Origin: Agelaius tricolor
Taxonomy: Eukaryota > Chordata > Aves > Passeriformes > Icteridae
Assembly (NCBI GenBank): GCA_023055355.1
Contig: JALJCS010000002.1
Coordinates: 85,151,001 to 85,215,000 of the forward strand
Direction of reading: 5' to 3'
DNA length: 64,000 nt
In this document: piece by piece, positions 10,816 through 24,002 of the stretch
Layout: each line of letters begins with the position of its first letter
How positions within the stretch are numbered: the stretch's first letter is position 1
Position numbers and translations under genes: made by a program
Notes under the pieces: generated by a model
The model's database searches: none
What the model was told of the DNA's origin: nothing
The model's input: only the letters and a program-made list of their open reading frames with translations

Positions 10816-12126
10816 AAGCAACAGCCCAGGGATGCTTGAGGGGGTGAAGTCAGTCACATGGAGTTCAGTGTTTCTGTAGCTTCAGTCTGTGTGACTCAAA
10901 CATCTCCATCCTACAGCAAAGGGTTAGAGATCCTGATGTTACACATTTGTCTTGGCAAGATCTTTCTGTTTGCACACCACTAGGATACATTGGAGAAATT
11001 GTCTCCATTATCCAGGTAGGAAAGCAAGGACATAAGAGAGACAAGCTGCTATTTTAGGAAGCTGTGAGAAGCAGTGGGTGCCAAGAAACCAGCTGCTTTC
11101 TGAAGGGGCAGTTTGAGAGTGCAATAACAAATTTCTGACCCGACAAACCCACAAAGGCCATCAAGCAAATCAGTAGCAGAGCTTGGAAAAGAGCTCAGCA
11201 GTTGCTGGCTGTGGGCCTGACCTGGGATGACTCACTTATCTAACACATGTTGCATCTTTTCCATGCAGGGAGCTGGCATTGACATCAGCAGGGCCAAGAA
11301 GATCTGTTCCTGCTGGCCAGCACTGACTGCTTGCTCTCCTCCCAGCACATGCATCAACGTCCACCAGCAAATAACTGCAAGAGCCCTTCATTTAACACCC
11401 CCCCACACCCTGTTACTAAATGCTTGATAGAAGATTAAAGAAACAAGTTCTTGTATGCTAATGTGCTCATCAAGTATTTGCTCCTAATTTATCACTTCAC
11501 TTGCTTTGTTGTCTTTCCTGACAACTTGACTATTCACAGGAAATGTCACCTTGCAGGATATCATGATGTGACTGTTATACATAGTCACAGAGAAAATTTT
11601 ACCTTGATAAGATAAAATTCATTATATGCATTCATTTTTTGATTCTGCAGTCGGCAGAGGAAACCTTGTGTCTCAAAGTTTCCCAGTACCCTGTCAGCAG
11701 CAGCTGATACCTGGTTTAATGCTATGGGCTGCCTGTGAGGCTGCAAGTAGAACCCTGTGTTGTCCTGGGAGGGCTGGAGAGGAAATGAAAAATCTCTCAG
11801 GGATGCAATGCTTATGTCAAAGCTGCTCTGCACTCTCCTTCCAAGTGCTGCTCTCTGCCAGGCTGCTGCACAGCAGGGAGGGAAGCAATAGCTGTTCTGA
11901 AGGTGATGGTGAAGTAGTCTTTATAAAAAAAAAGAAGTGGGAAAAGAGGTAAAATAATTGGCTTACAAATGTTTAATTATCTGTTGGAAAGCAGCAAGAT
12001 TCTTTTTATTTCCTCTGCAGTGCCTGTGCTTGACATCGGAGAGCTGCCAGCTATGACATCTCCCCTAGGATCAACAACCCAGAGAACAGGAATAGCTGAC
12101 AGCTGGACCTGCTTGGGCCTTTCATT
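10816..12126. other. Unassigned sequence, no gene seen
   Basis: Unique sequence without a recognised repeat. Frames of 66-108 codons are present on both strands but none has a matching acceptor and donor. The stretch ends at the A21 run. Confidence 0.45.
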
Positions 12127-12147
12127 AAAAAAAAAAAAAAAAAAAAA
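12127..12147 (+). repeat. Poly(A) run, A21
   Basis: Twenty-one A residues are followed by a degenerate A-rich tail (caaaaccatgaaaacc). No AATAAA lies at the usual distance upstream (the sequence before it is 'cttgggcctttcatt'), so a retrocopy tail is not supported. It is best treated as a mononucleotide repeat. Confidence 0.85.
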
Positions 12148-12199
12148 CAAAACCATGAAAACCTGTGATTAATAACCAAAAGAGAGGGCAGAAGGTGTC

Positions 12200-12960
12200 A
12201 TGCTGGGGATGCTCTGGGAAGACGGGGTTCAGAGCTGGGCTCCTGTGCCTACCCCACTGATGAACAGGTCATTTCCCACCCCCGAGGAAGGTGTGTCCCT
12301 CTGAGGCAGGGGCTGTCACTGGTGCAACTGGGGATGATGGCAGGTGCAGAGGCAGATGTGGATAGAAATTCCCCCTGGGTGCAGGGGTCCTCAGGAGCTG
12401 GGGAGCTGAAACTCAGCGCTTGCTGAGGCTGAGGTGATGATCTCGGGGGGCAGTTGGGAAGCCCTTCCTGCCTGCAGCCCTGTGACAATATGTGCTGGCA
12501 TTCAGTGACTCTTCATGCTGTGATTACAGCCAATCACCCGGGAAAACCAGCAGAAACTGGAACCCCTGCAGTGGCAGGGCTGCAGCAAAGCCCAGGTGTG
12601 CAGCTGGCACTGCCTGCTGTGGCATTGTGACATCCCAGCGCAGGGCCCAGCCCTGCACACCTGTTACAGTGGCAGTGGTCACATTTCCTGGAGGCCCTGG
12701 CACCTGAGCATGGCTATAGCTAAAGGAGATGTGGCAGGGCTGGGAGGTCCCTGGGGACCCTGGGCTGGAGTGCTGCTGCAGCACTGTGAGTCTCTTCCCT
12801 GGTCATCAGAGACACCCCTGTGGAGGCAGGGTGACTGGGCAAGGAGGCTTTGCTGGCATTGTGCAGGGAACCAGGGCACCTGCTGAGGTGTCTCAAAGCT
12901 CTCTTTGTTCACTCAGCACACCCTTGGGTGAGGAAAGCCTTATTGTTTCCAATTATCTCA
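12200..12960. other. G+C-rich patch, no gene assigned
   Basis: This block is richer in G+C and in CTG/CAG-like trinucleotides than its surroundings, which produces overlapping frames on both strands. CpG is not enriched, so it is not a CpG island. I see no splice-bounded exon or known repeat; an unrecognised old transposon is possible. Confidence 0.4.
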
Positions 12961-14589
12961 ATATCACCCCCAAATGGAGCCCCAGCCAGTGGGGCAGGAG
13001 ATGCAGAAAAAAAAAAGCACAGATGTACAGTGGGAAAAAATAGCCAGGACTCATTTCTAAAGGGTGGAGATGGAGACCACCCTTGCTTACATTAGGATGC
13101 AGCTGCAGAATTTGTCCTGGACATCACAACCATGTACTGCTTCTTCTGATGTGGAGGAGGAGGGGCTGCCATTCTTCTTGGGCTCTGAGACCCCTGAGAT
13201 ATCCATCCCAGTAGATCCAGATAGTTTCAGAGCCTGCCTGCCCCTGGACATCTTCTAAGAGAGCATGGCAGTATTTACCCATTTTCCCAGAAATTACTTG
13301 ATTGCTTCTTTTTCAGGGCTTGGTTTGGTAGTTCTTGTTTGAATAAAGCCCTCCTTTACCTGCTTGGGGCTCATCTCTGTCCTGTGTGATGAACACTCAC
13401 ATGTGGCTGGCCAATTTTCCTCCCTCCTCTCAAGTACCTGTTTGAGTGGGAATTGCCCTTTCCTGAAAGCAGTACACCACAGCCCCTGGCACAGTTCTGA
13501 ACCTGAAACTAAATTTAAACAAAATAATGTATATCTCAGTACTTGCTCCTGATGGAGATCATTCACTGTGAGCGTGGGTGGGGGTTCTGACTAATATTTT
13601 TCCTCTAGGCAGAGTTTAACACAAATGTCAAGAGCACAGATTGATGGGAGAGTCCTGGAGTGGCAGCTTTTCTCTGTCTCCATCTTGTGCACAGACACTC
13701 CAGTGTGCTGCATGCTAAAACATCTCCTGCCATATCTGTAAATAATGCTAATTACTCCAAGCTCCTTCAGAAGCACTAGAATTAGAGTGAATAAGGAACC
13801 AATTCTGTAGCTGCCCTTCTGAGATACTGCAAGCCTGGGTTCATCACACAGTGTTACTGAGCACAGAAACTCAGCAGCTCAGCAGTTCTACAAAACAAAA
13901 CAAAACAAAACAACACGAAACGAACACAAAATGCAGTCATGCCACCAGGGCAGAACTGGCAGCTCTTACCTGGGCTCAGACCTCCCTAAAGCTTTTCTGC
14001 AGTAGATGAGGACATCAAAATGCCCAGTTCTGAACTCAGCTGAGGAGTTAAGATTAAAAGACTTTTCCTGAAGAAGCAGTGGGGAGCAGAGGCTCTTGGG
14101 GAGGCTGCAGAATGAGCAGCCCTGGAGCCAACAGCAGCTCCCCACATTGCAGCCATAGGAGGGGCTCACATGGATGTACGGTGGCTCCACAGCTGAGCTA
14201 CAAGGTCAGGAGTTTCTCAAGAGCAGTAGCTCAGTGAAGTCCATGAATTGATATGGAGAATGTAATCGGTGCCTTGGGAGGCTGCGAACAGGCCAGCAGC
14301 AGCCAAGGCTGTGATGCTGAATGCAGGAAACTCTATTACTGCTACTTCCAAATGGTGTCATTTTTACAGATTGCTTGCTGCTGTTTTTTTTGTTTATCAT
14401 AGACAGAGAAAAAAATAAATAATTTTGAAAGAGCATGACAGAGAGCAAATACCTTTCCTTTTTTTTTCTTTTATAAAATATATAATTTTCAATAATAAAA
14501 CTAATGACTATGGGAAAATATCATTCCCATTAATGCATGGGTCAGGCACAAATCAACCTCATTTACGCCCAAGTACTAAGATTAATTTA
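12961..14589. other. Unassigned sequence with weak exon-like signals
   Basis: No gene can be assigned. On the minus strand a 'ctgctttcag' acceptor near 13471 and a GTAAAG donor near 13359 bound an open block of about 35 codons, and a GTAAGAG donor lies at 13963-13969 after an open frame. Both are weaker than the other candidates listed and are not called as exons. Confidence 0.4.
13891..13915. repeat. (AAAAC)n microsatellite
   Basis: Four to five copies of a CAAAA unit, followed by degenerate 'caacacgaaacgaacac'. It is a simple repeat in otherwise unassigned sequence. Confidence 0.9.
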
Positions 14590-15140
14590 GGTTTGTGCGG
14601 CCACAAACTTGTCACTCTCTGACCCAGCCACACGCACTAGCCACGGGCTCTCCCCACCACTGGCATGTCCTCGTGCCCTGTGGTGCTGCCATAGAACAGA
14701 AATAGCTGGGGGAAACCCACAGGTGAGTCTGGCAGCCTGCACCCAGCTCTGGCTGAAGGCAGGTGGTTGCACACTGACCCAGTTGCTCTGATGTGGACAC
14801 GTCCAGCCCGCAGTGGTGGCCGGGAGCTGCAGCAGGAGATCAATGTGGGGCAGGAGCTCATCGGTGCCGTGTCACAGGGGGGCTGCCCCAGGTAGCTGAG
14901 ACCCAGCTGGCACAGCCACAGGGCACGGCCACAGGGCACAGCCAGGGTCTGTCTCGCTGCAGGCTGGAGAAGCCAGGCTGTATTTACACAGCGCTGCCTA
15001 CGAGCTCCCAAGCCCCGGCTCTTGGCAGCTACAGCCTGATTTGTCTAGACTACATCTGGACTGGAGCTGGCTCCTGGCCAGCTCAAATGAATCTTTCAAC
15101 ACCGTGCTTCCCACGTGTCCAACCCTGGGATTAGCAGGGG
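14590..15140. other. G+C-rich patch, no gene assigned
   Basis: A locally G+C-rich block has overlapping frames of up to 124 codons on the minus strand (14637-15011) and 113 on the plus strand (14793-15134). Frames open on both strands at once are typical of composition rather than coding. It includes two near copies of 'cacagggcac', at 14918 and 14932. I do not recognise a repeat family. Confidence 0.4.
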
Positions 15141-18100
15141 CAGCGAGAGCTGCCATCTATCTGCATCAGCATCTGCATCAGCCAAGGCAGTCAGTCCCAT
15201 ACATGTTGATAATATGTCTTGAATTTGCAGCCTTTCAAGCAGACACTTCTTGTTTTTGCATTTGCAACTCATGCAAGGGTCCTTGCCCCTGACTAGTGTT
15301 CCTTGGAAAATCTGCAACATAAATACTAACAATATGCACTATGAATATATATGTTTTATAGCAACCAAGCTAAAATGGAATGAAGTCTATAGAGAGGCAT
15401 AGACAGACTTCATTGGTTTTACAGAGGGATATTTATTTTTGTTCTGAATAAAAAAGTAATTGCCATCTAACATGAGACTTTCAGGTCATAGTTGATTCTC
15501 AGGCTGTGTCCATATTAGTACATTAAGCAGCACACATTCCTGGCCTCTGATACACAATCATCCATGGTATTGAATAGTTAAAAAGTTCCATTGTGCAATG
15601 CTGGATGGTGTTAACCAGCAGGCTTCCAAACAATTCCAAAGCATTGGGAGTCCATAGAGGTTATTCAGCTCTCAATGAAAAGGTTGGATATGGCTGCTCT
15701 GTCTTGATGGATAAGGGAATTTAATTGTACAGACATGCCAGTTGGCCTGAGGGCCAGAAATAGTCCCAGGAACATTTATTTTACCAGTATAGACATGGCC
15801 TTTGGTGGTGACCACTTATTTAAGTGTGTGTAAACAGGTAATTAGGATTGCACAATAGTTGCTTGGTCTAATTGCATATGCCAGGTCTTTACAAGAGGGT
15901 GGGTGCTCAGCACCCAATATGGATCTATTCAAAAAAAACAAAACAAAACAGCAGTAAATGGGCATGATAAACACTTGAAAACCTGGCTCCAGGGGTGTGT
16001 TTAAAGCAGCATAATTTAATAGGAGTAGTTGAATTTGCTATTTCCATGGTAGTTTGGATTGGGGTTTTTTTTGTTTGTTTGTTTTATATTTATTGCAGTT
16101 TCTGAAATTTGTGGCTTATTGTGGCTGGCCAGATGGATGTGAGAGTAAAGAAAATTGGCTACTCAACCTTTTTTCAGAGAAAATTGCCAAGCTAGAAAGT
16201 TACATCCTTGAGAGTCCAGCAGGGAAAAAGAAGAGTAATTGTTAAAAATGTAGGACTGAGGCTGTGGCTATTGATCTCTGGTCCACAGCACTAAAAACAT
16301 AGCATCAGGAGAATTAAACTGATTATTTGAATAGTGCTAATTAGCACTATAACAAAAACCTTATTTTTCCCCACTGACTATCAGAATAGGAGTTTTGTCT
16401 TTTAGAAATATATGCTTTTTTCATATCTTTCAGCTTATTACATCCCCTACTGCCCTTTAATTCATGTAATATTAATAACAAGGAAGATTTCAAATGCAAC
16501 TTGATTCATTATAGCATGTTCCCTCTTGATCAGCGTGATTACTTGGAGACAACATTCTTCAAACTCATTCCTACTGTGCTGGTCATTCAGCACAATCCCA
16601 GGACCAGGCTATATCCTGAATTGCAGTGAATTTCTGTCAGATTCACTTGTAATTGTAGACACTCAAGCTGGGGTTTTGAGCCCTTTAATTTGGCATCATG
16701 ATATTAGTGTCAAATTTTTGAAAATGTTCTTCAGTTACAGTTGGCTCTAGTTTAGGTATGCAGGTATGTTTGAGGGTTTTCTGATTCAGTTTATCTGTTT
16801 GCAAAATTAATACAATGCTTATTAATTAATAATGATGGAAATCTTATTCTGTGTAAAGATCCTTTTTTTTTGCCTCCTTATAGGATTTCAGAACCTCTTG
16901 AAAATGTTGCAAATAGTTCCCAGAGGTCACTTTATCTCCTGCTGAAGTACTGCCAGCTTTGGAGTGATCTGTGTCAAATATTTAACATTCCAGAGCAACA
17001 ATTTAGGCTAGGAAGTGGAAAGGAAAACCTTGTTCAATTGAAACTAGAGGGAGATTTCAGATAGGCGGGATGTTAGTACTTCAGTTGTGCTTTGATTAAT
17101 TGCAGCTACCTCCCCCAGGTTGCCATAAACTCGGTCACATTTTATAAACATTCATAAGAGGAAAGGAACTCTAGAAAGGGAATTTCAGAATCATCTTTTG
17201 CAAACATGAATGAGTTAAACACTATCTGATAAGAAGGCAGTATTTTGGGTTTTATTTTCAAAACATCCCATGTGTAAATGAGTAATGCAACTGTTCAACC
17301 TCTTGAGCAAGTGGCCATGTACATAACGAGCTGTTTACTCAAGATACTTCCATCAAACACAATCAAGTTGCCTAACTGAGTTTGCAAGACCCCCTGTTGC
17401 AACAGGTACTGACTGCAAAGGCCTGGAACAAAAATCTAAGGAAGGATGTGACTTGGATAGATAGTGAACATTGACGTACAGAACTGTTATCTCTGGGAAA
17501 ACAGGGACAGTGACAGTTGGGCTGCTGGAAAACAAAACCTGACTGGGAGCCATCAAGTGTAAAACTGGAGAGAAAACCTGCCAGTCAGGGGAAAGGTGAG
17601 AGAGGGGAAAAGTTTAGTGGGAGATTTGCCTAGAGCAGCTTGATTTGGTTTGACTGCTTAAGGCAGCGTGGCCTGGAAGTGCACATGTTTAGCTAAGGCA
17701 TGCATAATTTACTTTTAAGACTATATCTGATAAATGAGACCTCTGATAAAATGTACCAGTTTATCTCAAGAAAGCTATAAAGCAGAGCAGTAATAAAGAA
17801 AAGATTCATAGTAAAATGCCAGGACATAAATATATTATTTTGAAACCAATTACTCTCTAGTACTAAGTGTAAGATACCTGCATATTAAAATTCTTGATCT
17901 TTCCAGTATTTGGCACAGGAGTTATCAGTTTCTGCTAGTTAGACATCATTCTTCAAGCACTGACATTTAGAGGTGACAATTTTGAAAGTCCTATTCAAGT
18001 TTACTCATGCATAAGTAGGTCAATGTCCTCTGTCTTATGCCAGACAAGAGAGCCAACTCATGGATCAGAGACCTGGAGCTGGCATAAAAGTCTCACAGAC

Positions 18101-18255
18101 CTGGCCAGTCCTGAGGTTCCAGCTTGAAGCTCTGACACAAATTCCTGAGTACTTTTCCTATGGACTCTTCCATAAAGTAGGTATTCTTGAGCAATATTGA
18201 CTGGTTATTTCTTTAAAATGGGGAACAGAGGAGAAGAGAAGTAAGAGGCGGACTG
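15141..18255. other. Unassigned A+T-rich sequence
   Basis: About 3.1 kb of unique, intron-like sequence. It contains a short (AAAAC) run at 15931-15950 and a G/T-rich run near 16063-16083. No reading frame exceeds about 75 codons and I see no named repeat. Confidence 0.5.
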
Positions 18256-19340
18256 ATGTCCATTTTCCAGACCCTGGAAAACTCTGGAAAAAGCATTAAA
18301 CAAATTGTATGCAAGTCCAAGATGAGCAGCAGTCAACACGGATTTATCAAAAGCAAGTCATGTAAAGCAGATCTTTCCTATTACAGTAGGGCAAATGGTT
18401 TAGGGGATGCGGACAAGGGAAGGGTCTTCCATCTTGATTTTTGTTGTGATGTAGTCTGACATGACAGACAAATGCTCTCTAGAATAAGTCACTATGTAAT
18501 AGTGACTGTTATCTTGTGCTTGTGCAGTGCACTATTAGTTTAACTATAAATTAATCACCATCCATCTAGAAAACTGTAGCTGGTGGAATTCTGCAAGGGC
18601 CTGTGCTGGTTCACCCTCTTCTATAACCAGCTGGTGATGACAAAGCTGAGTGTATGTTAGAAGCCATGGTCAGAATTCAAAATGTTTTGTGACAAATTGC
18701 AGAAATAGTTTAAAAAAGGAAGAGCTCAGTGGTGCAGGTGCAAAATGCTACATCTGAGCAGAAATAGAGCAACTAGACCAATTTGGGACAGGGAACAATT
18801 GTTTAGCTGGCAGTTCTCTTTAGAGAAGACTCTAGGGTTATAGTAGATCACATGCTGAACATGAATCAGCTGTGTCACGAGATTGCAAAAAAGGCAGACA
18901 TTGTATTGGGTTCTGGTAAGAGGAATGCAGCTTGCGAGACAGATGAAGTCATCCTTCTGCTCCACTTATCATTGGTGAGGCCTTGGCTTCAGGATTATGT
19001 TGAGTCTGGGGCGCTCCAGTAAAGATTTGGGTCAGATGGGGAGAGGCCAGAAGGGGGAAATAGGAATGATCAGAGATCAGGAAGGAATTGTATTGACATG
19101 CTGAGACTGCAAAAATTATACTCAACTTAAAAAAGACTTAAAGGGAGAACAAGAGCATTCCCTAAATATAGAAAGCGACTTAAGCTTTCTTAAATGATTA
19201 GTGAGGGCACTATAAGAGTGGCTGAAATTTCATTAGAAAAGATTCAGGTTACTCATTGGGGAAAAACCCAAACAACCTAATGAATAAAGAGAATGAAACA
19301 CTAGAATCGATAGCAGAGCTTGAAGGACAAGCTAAGAAAG
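18256..19340 (+). mobile_element. Old CR1 LINE fragment, reverse transcriptase region
   Basis: A plus-strand copy of a deep-branching CR1 subfamily, closer to reptile-type than to young avian CR1. Recognisable blocks in order are 'caacacggatttatcaaaag', 'gtagctggtggaattctgca' (the TSGVPQG-coding region), 'gattgcaaaaaaggcagaca', 'gaagtcatccttctgctcc' and 'ggtgaggccttggcttcagg'. Stops and frameshifts are frequent and the finger and palm parts are partly lost. It faces the minus-strand CR1 that follows, 3' end to 3' end. Confidence 0.85.
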
Positions 19341-19464
19341 CAGGACAGGAATGACACATTTATTGTTTTTAAAGGGCCTTGTTGTCAAACAAGAAGAATC
19401 AGTTTTAGAGACCTTTCTGCTTCGCTTTACTTGGGGTGTATGGGGCAGCATATTTAAGGTAATC

Positions 19465-20953
19465 CAGTATCACAGCATCACATCAGGGCTGAGGCTGGAA
19501 TGAGCCTCTAGAGATGGCTTAGCCCAGCCCTCTGCTCAGAGTGGGGACAGCCAGAAACAGTGGCTCAGAGCAACATTCAGTTGGGTTTTGAGTATCTCCA
19601 GATATTGAGATACCTCTTTTATTTACAATGCCTCTGCACAACTTTCTCCAATGTTTGACCACACTTTTTTATTTTCAGTCATTGGAATTTATTGCATTGC
19701 CCCTTGTGCTGTTGTTGGATGCCACTGAGAAGAGTATGGCTCCACGTTCCTAACAACTCCCCATCAGGAATTCATTCACAAGGATAAGATGCTTCTCCAG
19801 GCTGAACAGCCCCAGATTTCTCAGCCTCCTCTCATACAGCATATGCTCCAATCCCTTAATCAACCTCATGACCTTTCTCTGGATTGATTTCAGCATGTAG
19901 CCAGGACTGGACACAACACTCCAAGAGTGTCCCACCAGAGTTGAGCAGAGGGATAGGAACAACTCCTGATGATGCTTCATCATCCAGGTCATCAATGAAT
20001 ATCTTGGAGTTTTGGCTGCAGTATCAACCCCTGGGGCATATCACTAGTGATTGGCCTCCAGCTGGGTTTGTGACAGTAATCACTGTCTGGCAATTTAGCA
20101 AACTGTCAGTCTATATCACTATCCTGTTGTTTGATCTGTACTTCATCAGTTCATCTATGAGGACTTCATAGGAAACTGTATCAAGAGTCTTGCCAAAGTG
20201 AAGAAAAACAACTATCCCAAACAGATCCATTACTCTCCCTTCATCCATGAAGCCAGGTATCTCATCACAGAAGTCTATTTGGTTTAAGCTCTACTTCATC
20301 TTCATAAATCCATGCTGAATAGGCCTAGTCATCTTCTTGTTCTTCATGTTTGGCAATGATTTCCAGGAATATTTGTTTTATCACCACACCAGTGACAGAA
20401 ATGAGACTTGTAGTTCCCCAGCTCTTCCTCCTTGCTCTTATTGGAGATAGTAGTGACATTTACTTTTTTCCAGCCCACATAAACAAGCTAGTTTGCCCTG
20501 ACCTTTCAAAGATAACTGAAAGTGGCCTCACAATGACACTGGCTAGCACCCTTAGTACTTGGGGATCAGGTTTTATGGACTTGTGCATATTTGCTTTAAA
20601 TTCCCTAACTTGGTCCTCACCCACCAATGGTAAGAATTTCATGGTCCAGACTTCCCTCTAACCTCAAGGCCCTGAAATTTCTGATGGCAGGTATCATCAG
20701 TAAAAATTGAGGTGAACCAAGTACCTTGGCATTTTCCATGGCCTTTTCATCAGGCCTCCTGCCCCATTCAGCACCAGGTACCTTTGCCCTGGTTTTCCTT
20801 TTGCTGCTCATTTAACTGCAGAAATCCTGAAGTCCACATTGTGATCCTGTACTCCACCATTTTATGTTCACTATAGTCAAGACTGCCCCTGATCTTCATA
20901 TCCCAGATGAGTCTTTCCTTGTTTGCAAGCATGAAGCCCAAAGCTACATAAAG
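19465..20953 (-). mobile_element. CR1 LINE, long 3' portion, reverse orientation
   Basis: About 1.5 kb of minus-strand CR1. From the 3' end: 'gtatcacagcatcacatcag', 'gttttgagtatctccagat', 'tctccaggctgaacagcccc' (19795-19815), 'ctgtatcaagagtcttgcc' (palm region), 'ataaatccatgctgaatagg', 'cttgtagttccccagctctt' and 'ggttttccttttgctgctc'. It covers the reverse transcriptase domain back toward the endonuclease linker. Many stops make it inactive. Divergence is higher than in the copies at 374 and 5857. Confidence 0.93.
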
Positions 20954-21207
20954 GTATGTCAGTGTGTGGGAAAGGGGGACATTGCAATGTGGGAAAATTC
21001 AGCAGTCAGAATAACTTCCTGACTGTGAAAAAAAATAGAGAATTAGGGTATGGATCTCCTTATTTTCAGCCCATCTGTCCATTCCACACATCTGCCACTG
21101 CATTTGCACAGTAGTTAGCTCTGAATTAATTTTTCTACCTGGCAGCAAAGCCAGCAGCATTGGGCAGGCATTGCACTGAACTCTTGAGTTCAGCCAAGTG
21201 GACTCAC
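20954..21207. other. Spacer after CR1
   Basis: No feature is recognised. The 5' edge of the CR1 copy is uncertain and may extend a little into this stretch. Confidence 0.4.
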
Positions 21208-21288
21208 CTTTCCCAAAATCCTCCATCTCAACTTGGCAAGGGGAATCATCATAAACTCCTGCTGGGGTTGTGAGGGGAGGTAACATGT
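21208..21288 (-). CDS. Candidate internal exon, unknown gene
   Basis: On the minus strand a pyrimidine-rich acceptor ('catcctcaccatttaaccag') ends at 21289. An 81-base block follows, open in one frame (entered after two bases, left with one), then a strong donor, AAAG|gtgagt, beginning at 21207. The predicted peptide includes MLPPLTTPAGVYDDSP and CQVEMEDFGK. Length divisible by three and balanced phases suit a cassette exon. It does not join in frame to the 36216-36304 candidate, so if both are real another exon lies between them. I do not recognise the protein. Confidence 0.22.
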
Positions 21289-24002
21289 CTGGTTAAATGG
21301 TGAGGATGAGGATTGGAAGGGACACAAATAAGGGAAAACAGGCAAAAAGAAGGTAAAAAGAATAAAAAAGAAAAAATGCATGACAAGAAGACTTTTTTGT
21401 GTGTAGAACAAGGGTATCCAGAAGGCTGATTCAAGTCATACCTCCACTACTGACTTACAATATACCTTAAGTCCTGTTGTTTCTTTGGGCTGTTTGACCA
21501 CCTCCATTCAGCTGCAGAAGTGTTGAGGCAGGAGAGGGAAGAGGAAGGGTTTGGCTGAGGAAGATCTATCTCTGCTTCCACTCTGCCAGGCCTGCACACA
21601 GCAAGCATGTGCCTTCCACCATGAGGTCAGCAGCTGTGTGGCTGTTTAGCTCTCCTCCCTCCCTGCCTCAACCTGATGCAAAAGCTTGTCAGCTGCAGGA
21701 GTTTTTCCTCATTCTTCAATAAGGCTGTGACCACAGGCTCCAACAATCTTCTGGCTGAGCCCTGGACTGAGAATGCTGGTTTTGGTCCATCTTCTCCAAG
21801 CCTGGGAATGGCCTGAGTTCAGTGCTGTTTCTGGCCTTTCTTTTCCCAGCTTAGCAGAGAGGGAGGATGTTTGGGAGGCTGGGAACAAGTGAGGTGAGTT
21901 GGAGGATATAGAAGTGACTTTGTCAGGGAAATATAATAGGTTGGTCTATTCTGTTTCTGGGGAAATATTTTCTTTTCTGCCAGGGCAGATAGGAGAGGTT
22001 ATTCTTCTGCATTGATAGCTGTACTTTATATTAACTTGTCCAGTGCCTGAGATGTTTACTCTGAGATGTAGCCACAGGATTAAAAATTAAAAAAAGTCAG
22101 AATTCCCTTGCTCTGCAAATAAGACATGAAAAACAAAACCTGAACAAGATATAAGGGAGAGGAGTATGGGCAAAATTATCACCCTCCATAGTCAAATGGC
22201 ACAGCCCCAAGAAAGGATATGGCTTACACTTGCACAAACAGGCGTTACCTTTTGCCCTTGCTAGAAGTGACTCAGCTGCAAATATCCTCCAGAATTGATT
22301 GTTACCTTGGAAAAACAAATGATTGGAACTTTGTAGAATGGCTTGTGCAAGGCACCACAGACCAACAACAGGACACAAGAGAGATCAGCACTCTGCTTGC
22401 AAAAAAAGTCTTTCTAAAGACCACAACAGCCTTTGAAGCCCACTGTAAGGCACAGAGAAGCACTACAGGCAGGCAAATAAAACCTGGCTCTCCCCAAAGT
22501 TAATGAAAGTATTGCCACTGGCTAACTTCAGGGAGAACAAGCTGGGAACTGTACTGAAGCCTCTAGCCTGGGATTTTATGCTCTGCAGCAGTACTAACTG
22601 GCCTTGGCATGTGAATAAACAGCAGGAATGAGCTTCTATGCAATAAGCAATGTAGAAATATTTATCTCCCTGTAAAGTCAATATTTTAGCACAAACATGA
22701 TTGGGAGAGTTTATGAAGGCATTTTGTTTGTAAGCAAACTTCAAAGCTTTTTATGGGTTAGTTTTTTAGCTGCTATTATTTACATTTTTAACAGCAAAAC
22801 AGTTCCCAGAAGACTGAATGGGATGAGTTTACAGCTTCAGCAAACTGAGGGAGTGACACACAGTACTTCAGTGGAGGCTGTGCAGTGGGAGTGAGCATGT
22901 TAGGATGCTGGTTGAAGCTGCTTCCCAAGGAGACATTCAAAGTGATGTCCTCAGCCTGAGTTTCTGGCTCCTGCTAAGTGACGTGATGTGCAAGTACCCT
23001 GCAGATTAAAGTGAGCTTTCCAGAGCTTTCTGAATACTGTGTGTACTGATTGAAAGTTTAGTTTACTTTTTTTTTTAATCCTGTCCAATTCAGTCTTCCA
23101 GTCTATTCCCCCAAGAAAATACATTTTGGTATCTTGAGAACTATTTTATGATTCCTAATTCTTAAAAGGAGGTGCTCGAGAGGGGTGACCTAGGACAAAG
23201 GAGTGAAGCCAGGCCATCCAGCTTTAGTAGTGAGTGTTCCTATAGTTGATAGACATATTACCCTGAGTTCTTCATAGGTCTGCTTCTGAGTTTAGGTTGT
23301 AACTTGCATTGTTACCTCTTTCCATTCACAGTACAGAGAGCTGAGATAACCATTTCCCCAGCCAAGCAAAGTACCAAATGGGTGATGATATGGTTAACCT
23401 GACATGATTTGGCAAGCCAAAACTTCAGTCTTATTCCCCAGCTTAATTTGTGCCTCACTGTGCAGAGTCCCTGCTTAGCTCTGTAACCCTACTTAGAGAA
23501 AAACATTGTGTCTCTTTCTCTAACTTCCTTACCAAAAGATTTCACTTTAATCTTGAAATGCTTTAAGAAAAGGGATACAAGTGTATGCTTCATATAAAAC
23601 CTCTCTCTCTAAATAAATAGTTTAAATAAAAGATAAGGTGTGAAACTGAAAGGTCACAGGAAGGATCATTAACCACATGCAACTGTAGAGTTTGCAGTTT
23701 TTCTTCTATCTCTCAAATTGTTTGTTTCCTGCTTGGATCACCTTAAGTGTAAATGTGATACTAGTGTGGCTTTACTGAGAACCTCTGTCCTATAGATTTC
23801 AGAGAAGAAATATGCTGTGATTTGCATCACTTTGCTGCACATGAAAAGAAGATCTGTTTCTTACATATAGTTCTTCAGAGCTGCACCACTAAATCTGTCC
23901 TGATAACTCTGGGGATATTCCAGCTGTACAGCTGTAGCTGTTGCTGTTGCTGTATCCCGTGCTGTAGATGGCTAACATGACAAAGAAGCCAGGGTTTCCT
24001 GG
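21289..24002. other. Unassigned sequence, no gene seen
   Basis: About 2.7 kb without a nameable repeat or splice-bounded open block. Frames of 60-94 codons are scattered on both strands and lack motifs. A T run occurs at 23069-23078. Confidence 0.45.

Noticed and set aside
12127..12147. Poly(A) run as a retrocopy tail
   Set aside because: No AATAAA lies upstream at the usual distance and no transcript-like sequence is visible.
13963..14190. Minus-strand exon ending at a GTAAGAG donor
   Set aside because: The frame is open, but no acceptor with a pyrimidine tract could be placed at its start.
14637..15011. 124-codon minus-strand open frame
   Set aside because: Same pattern of G+C-driven openness on both strands, with no domain.
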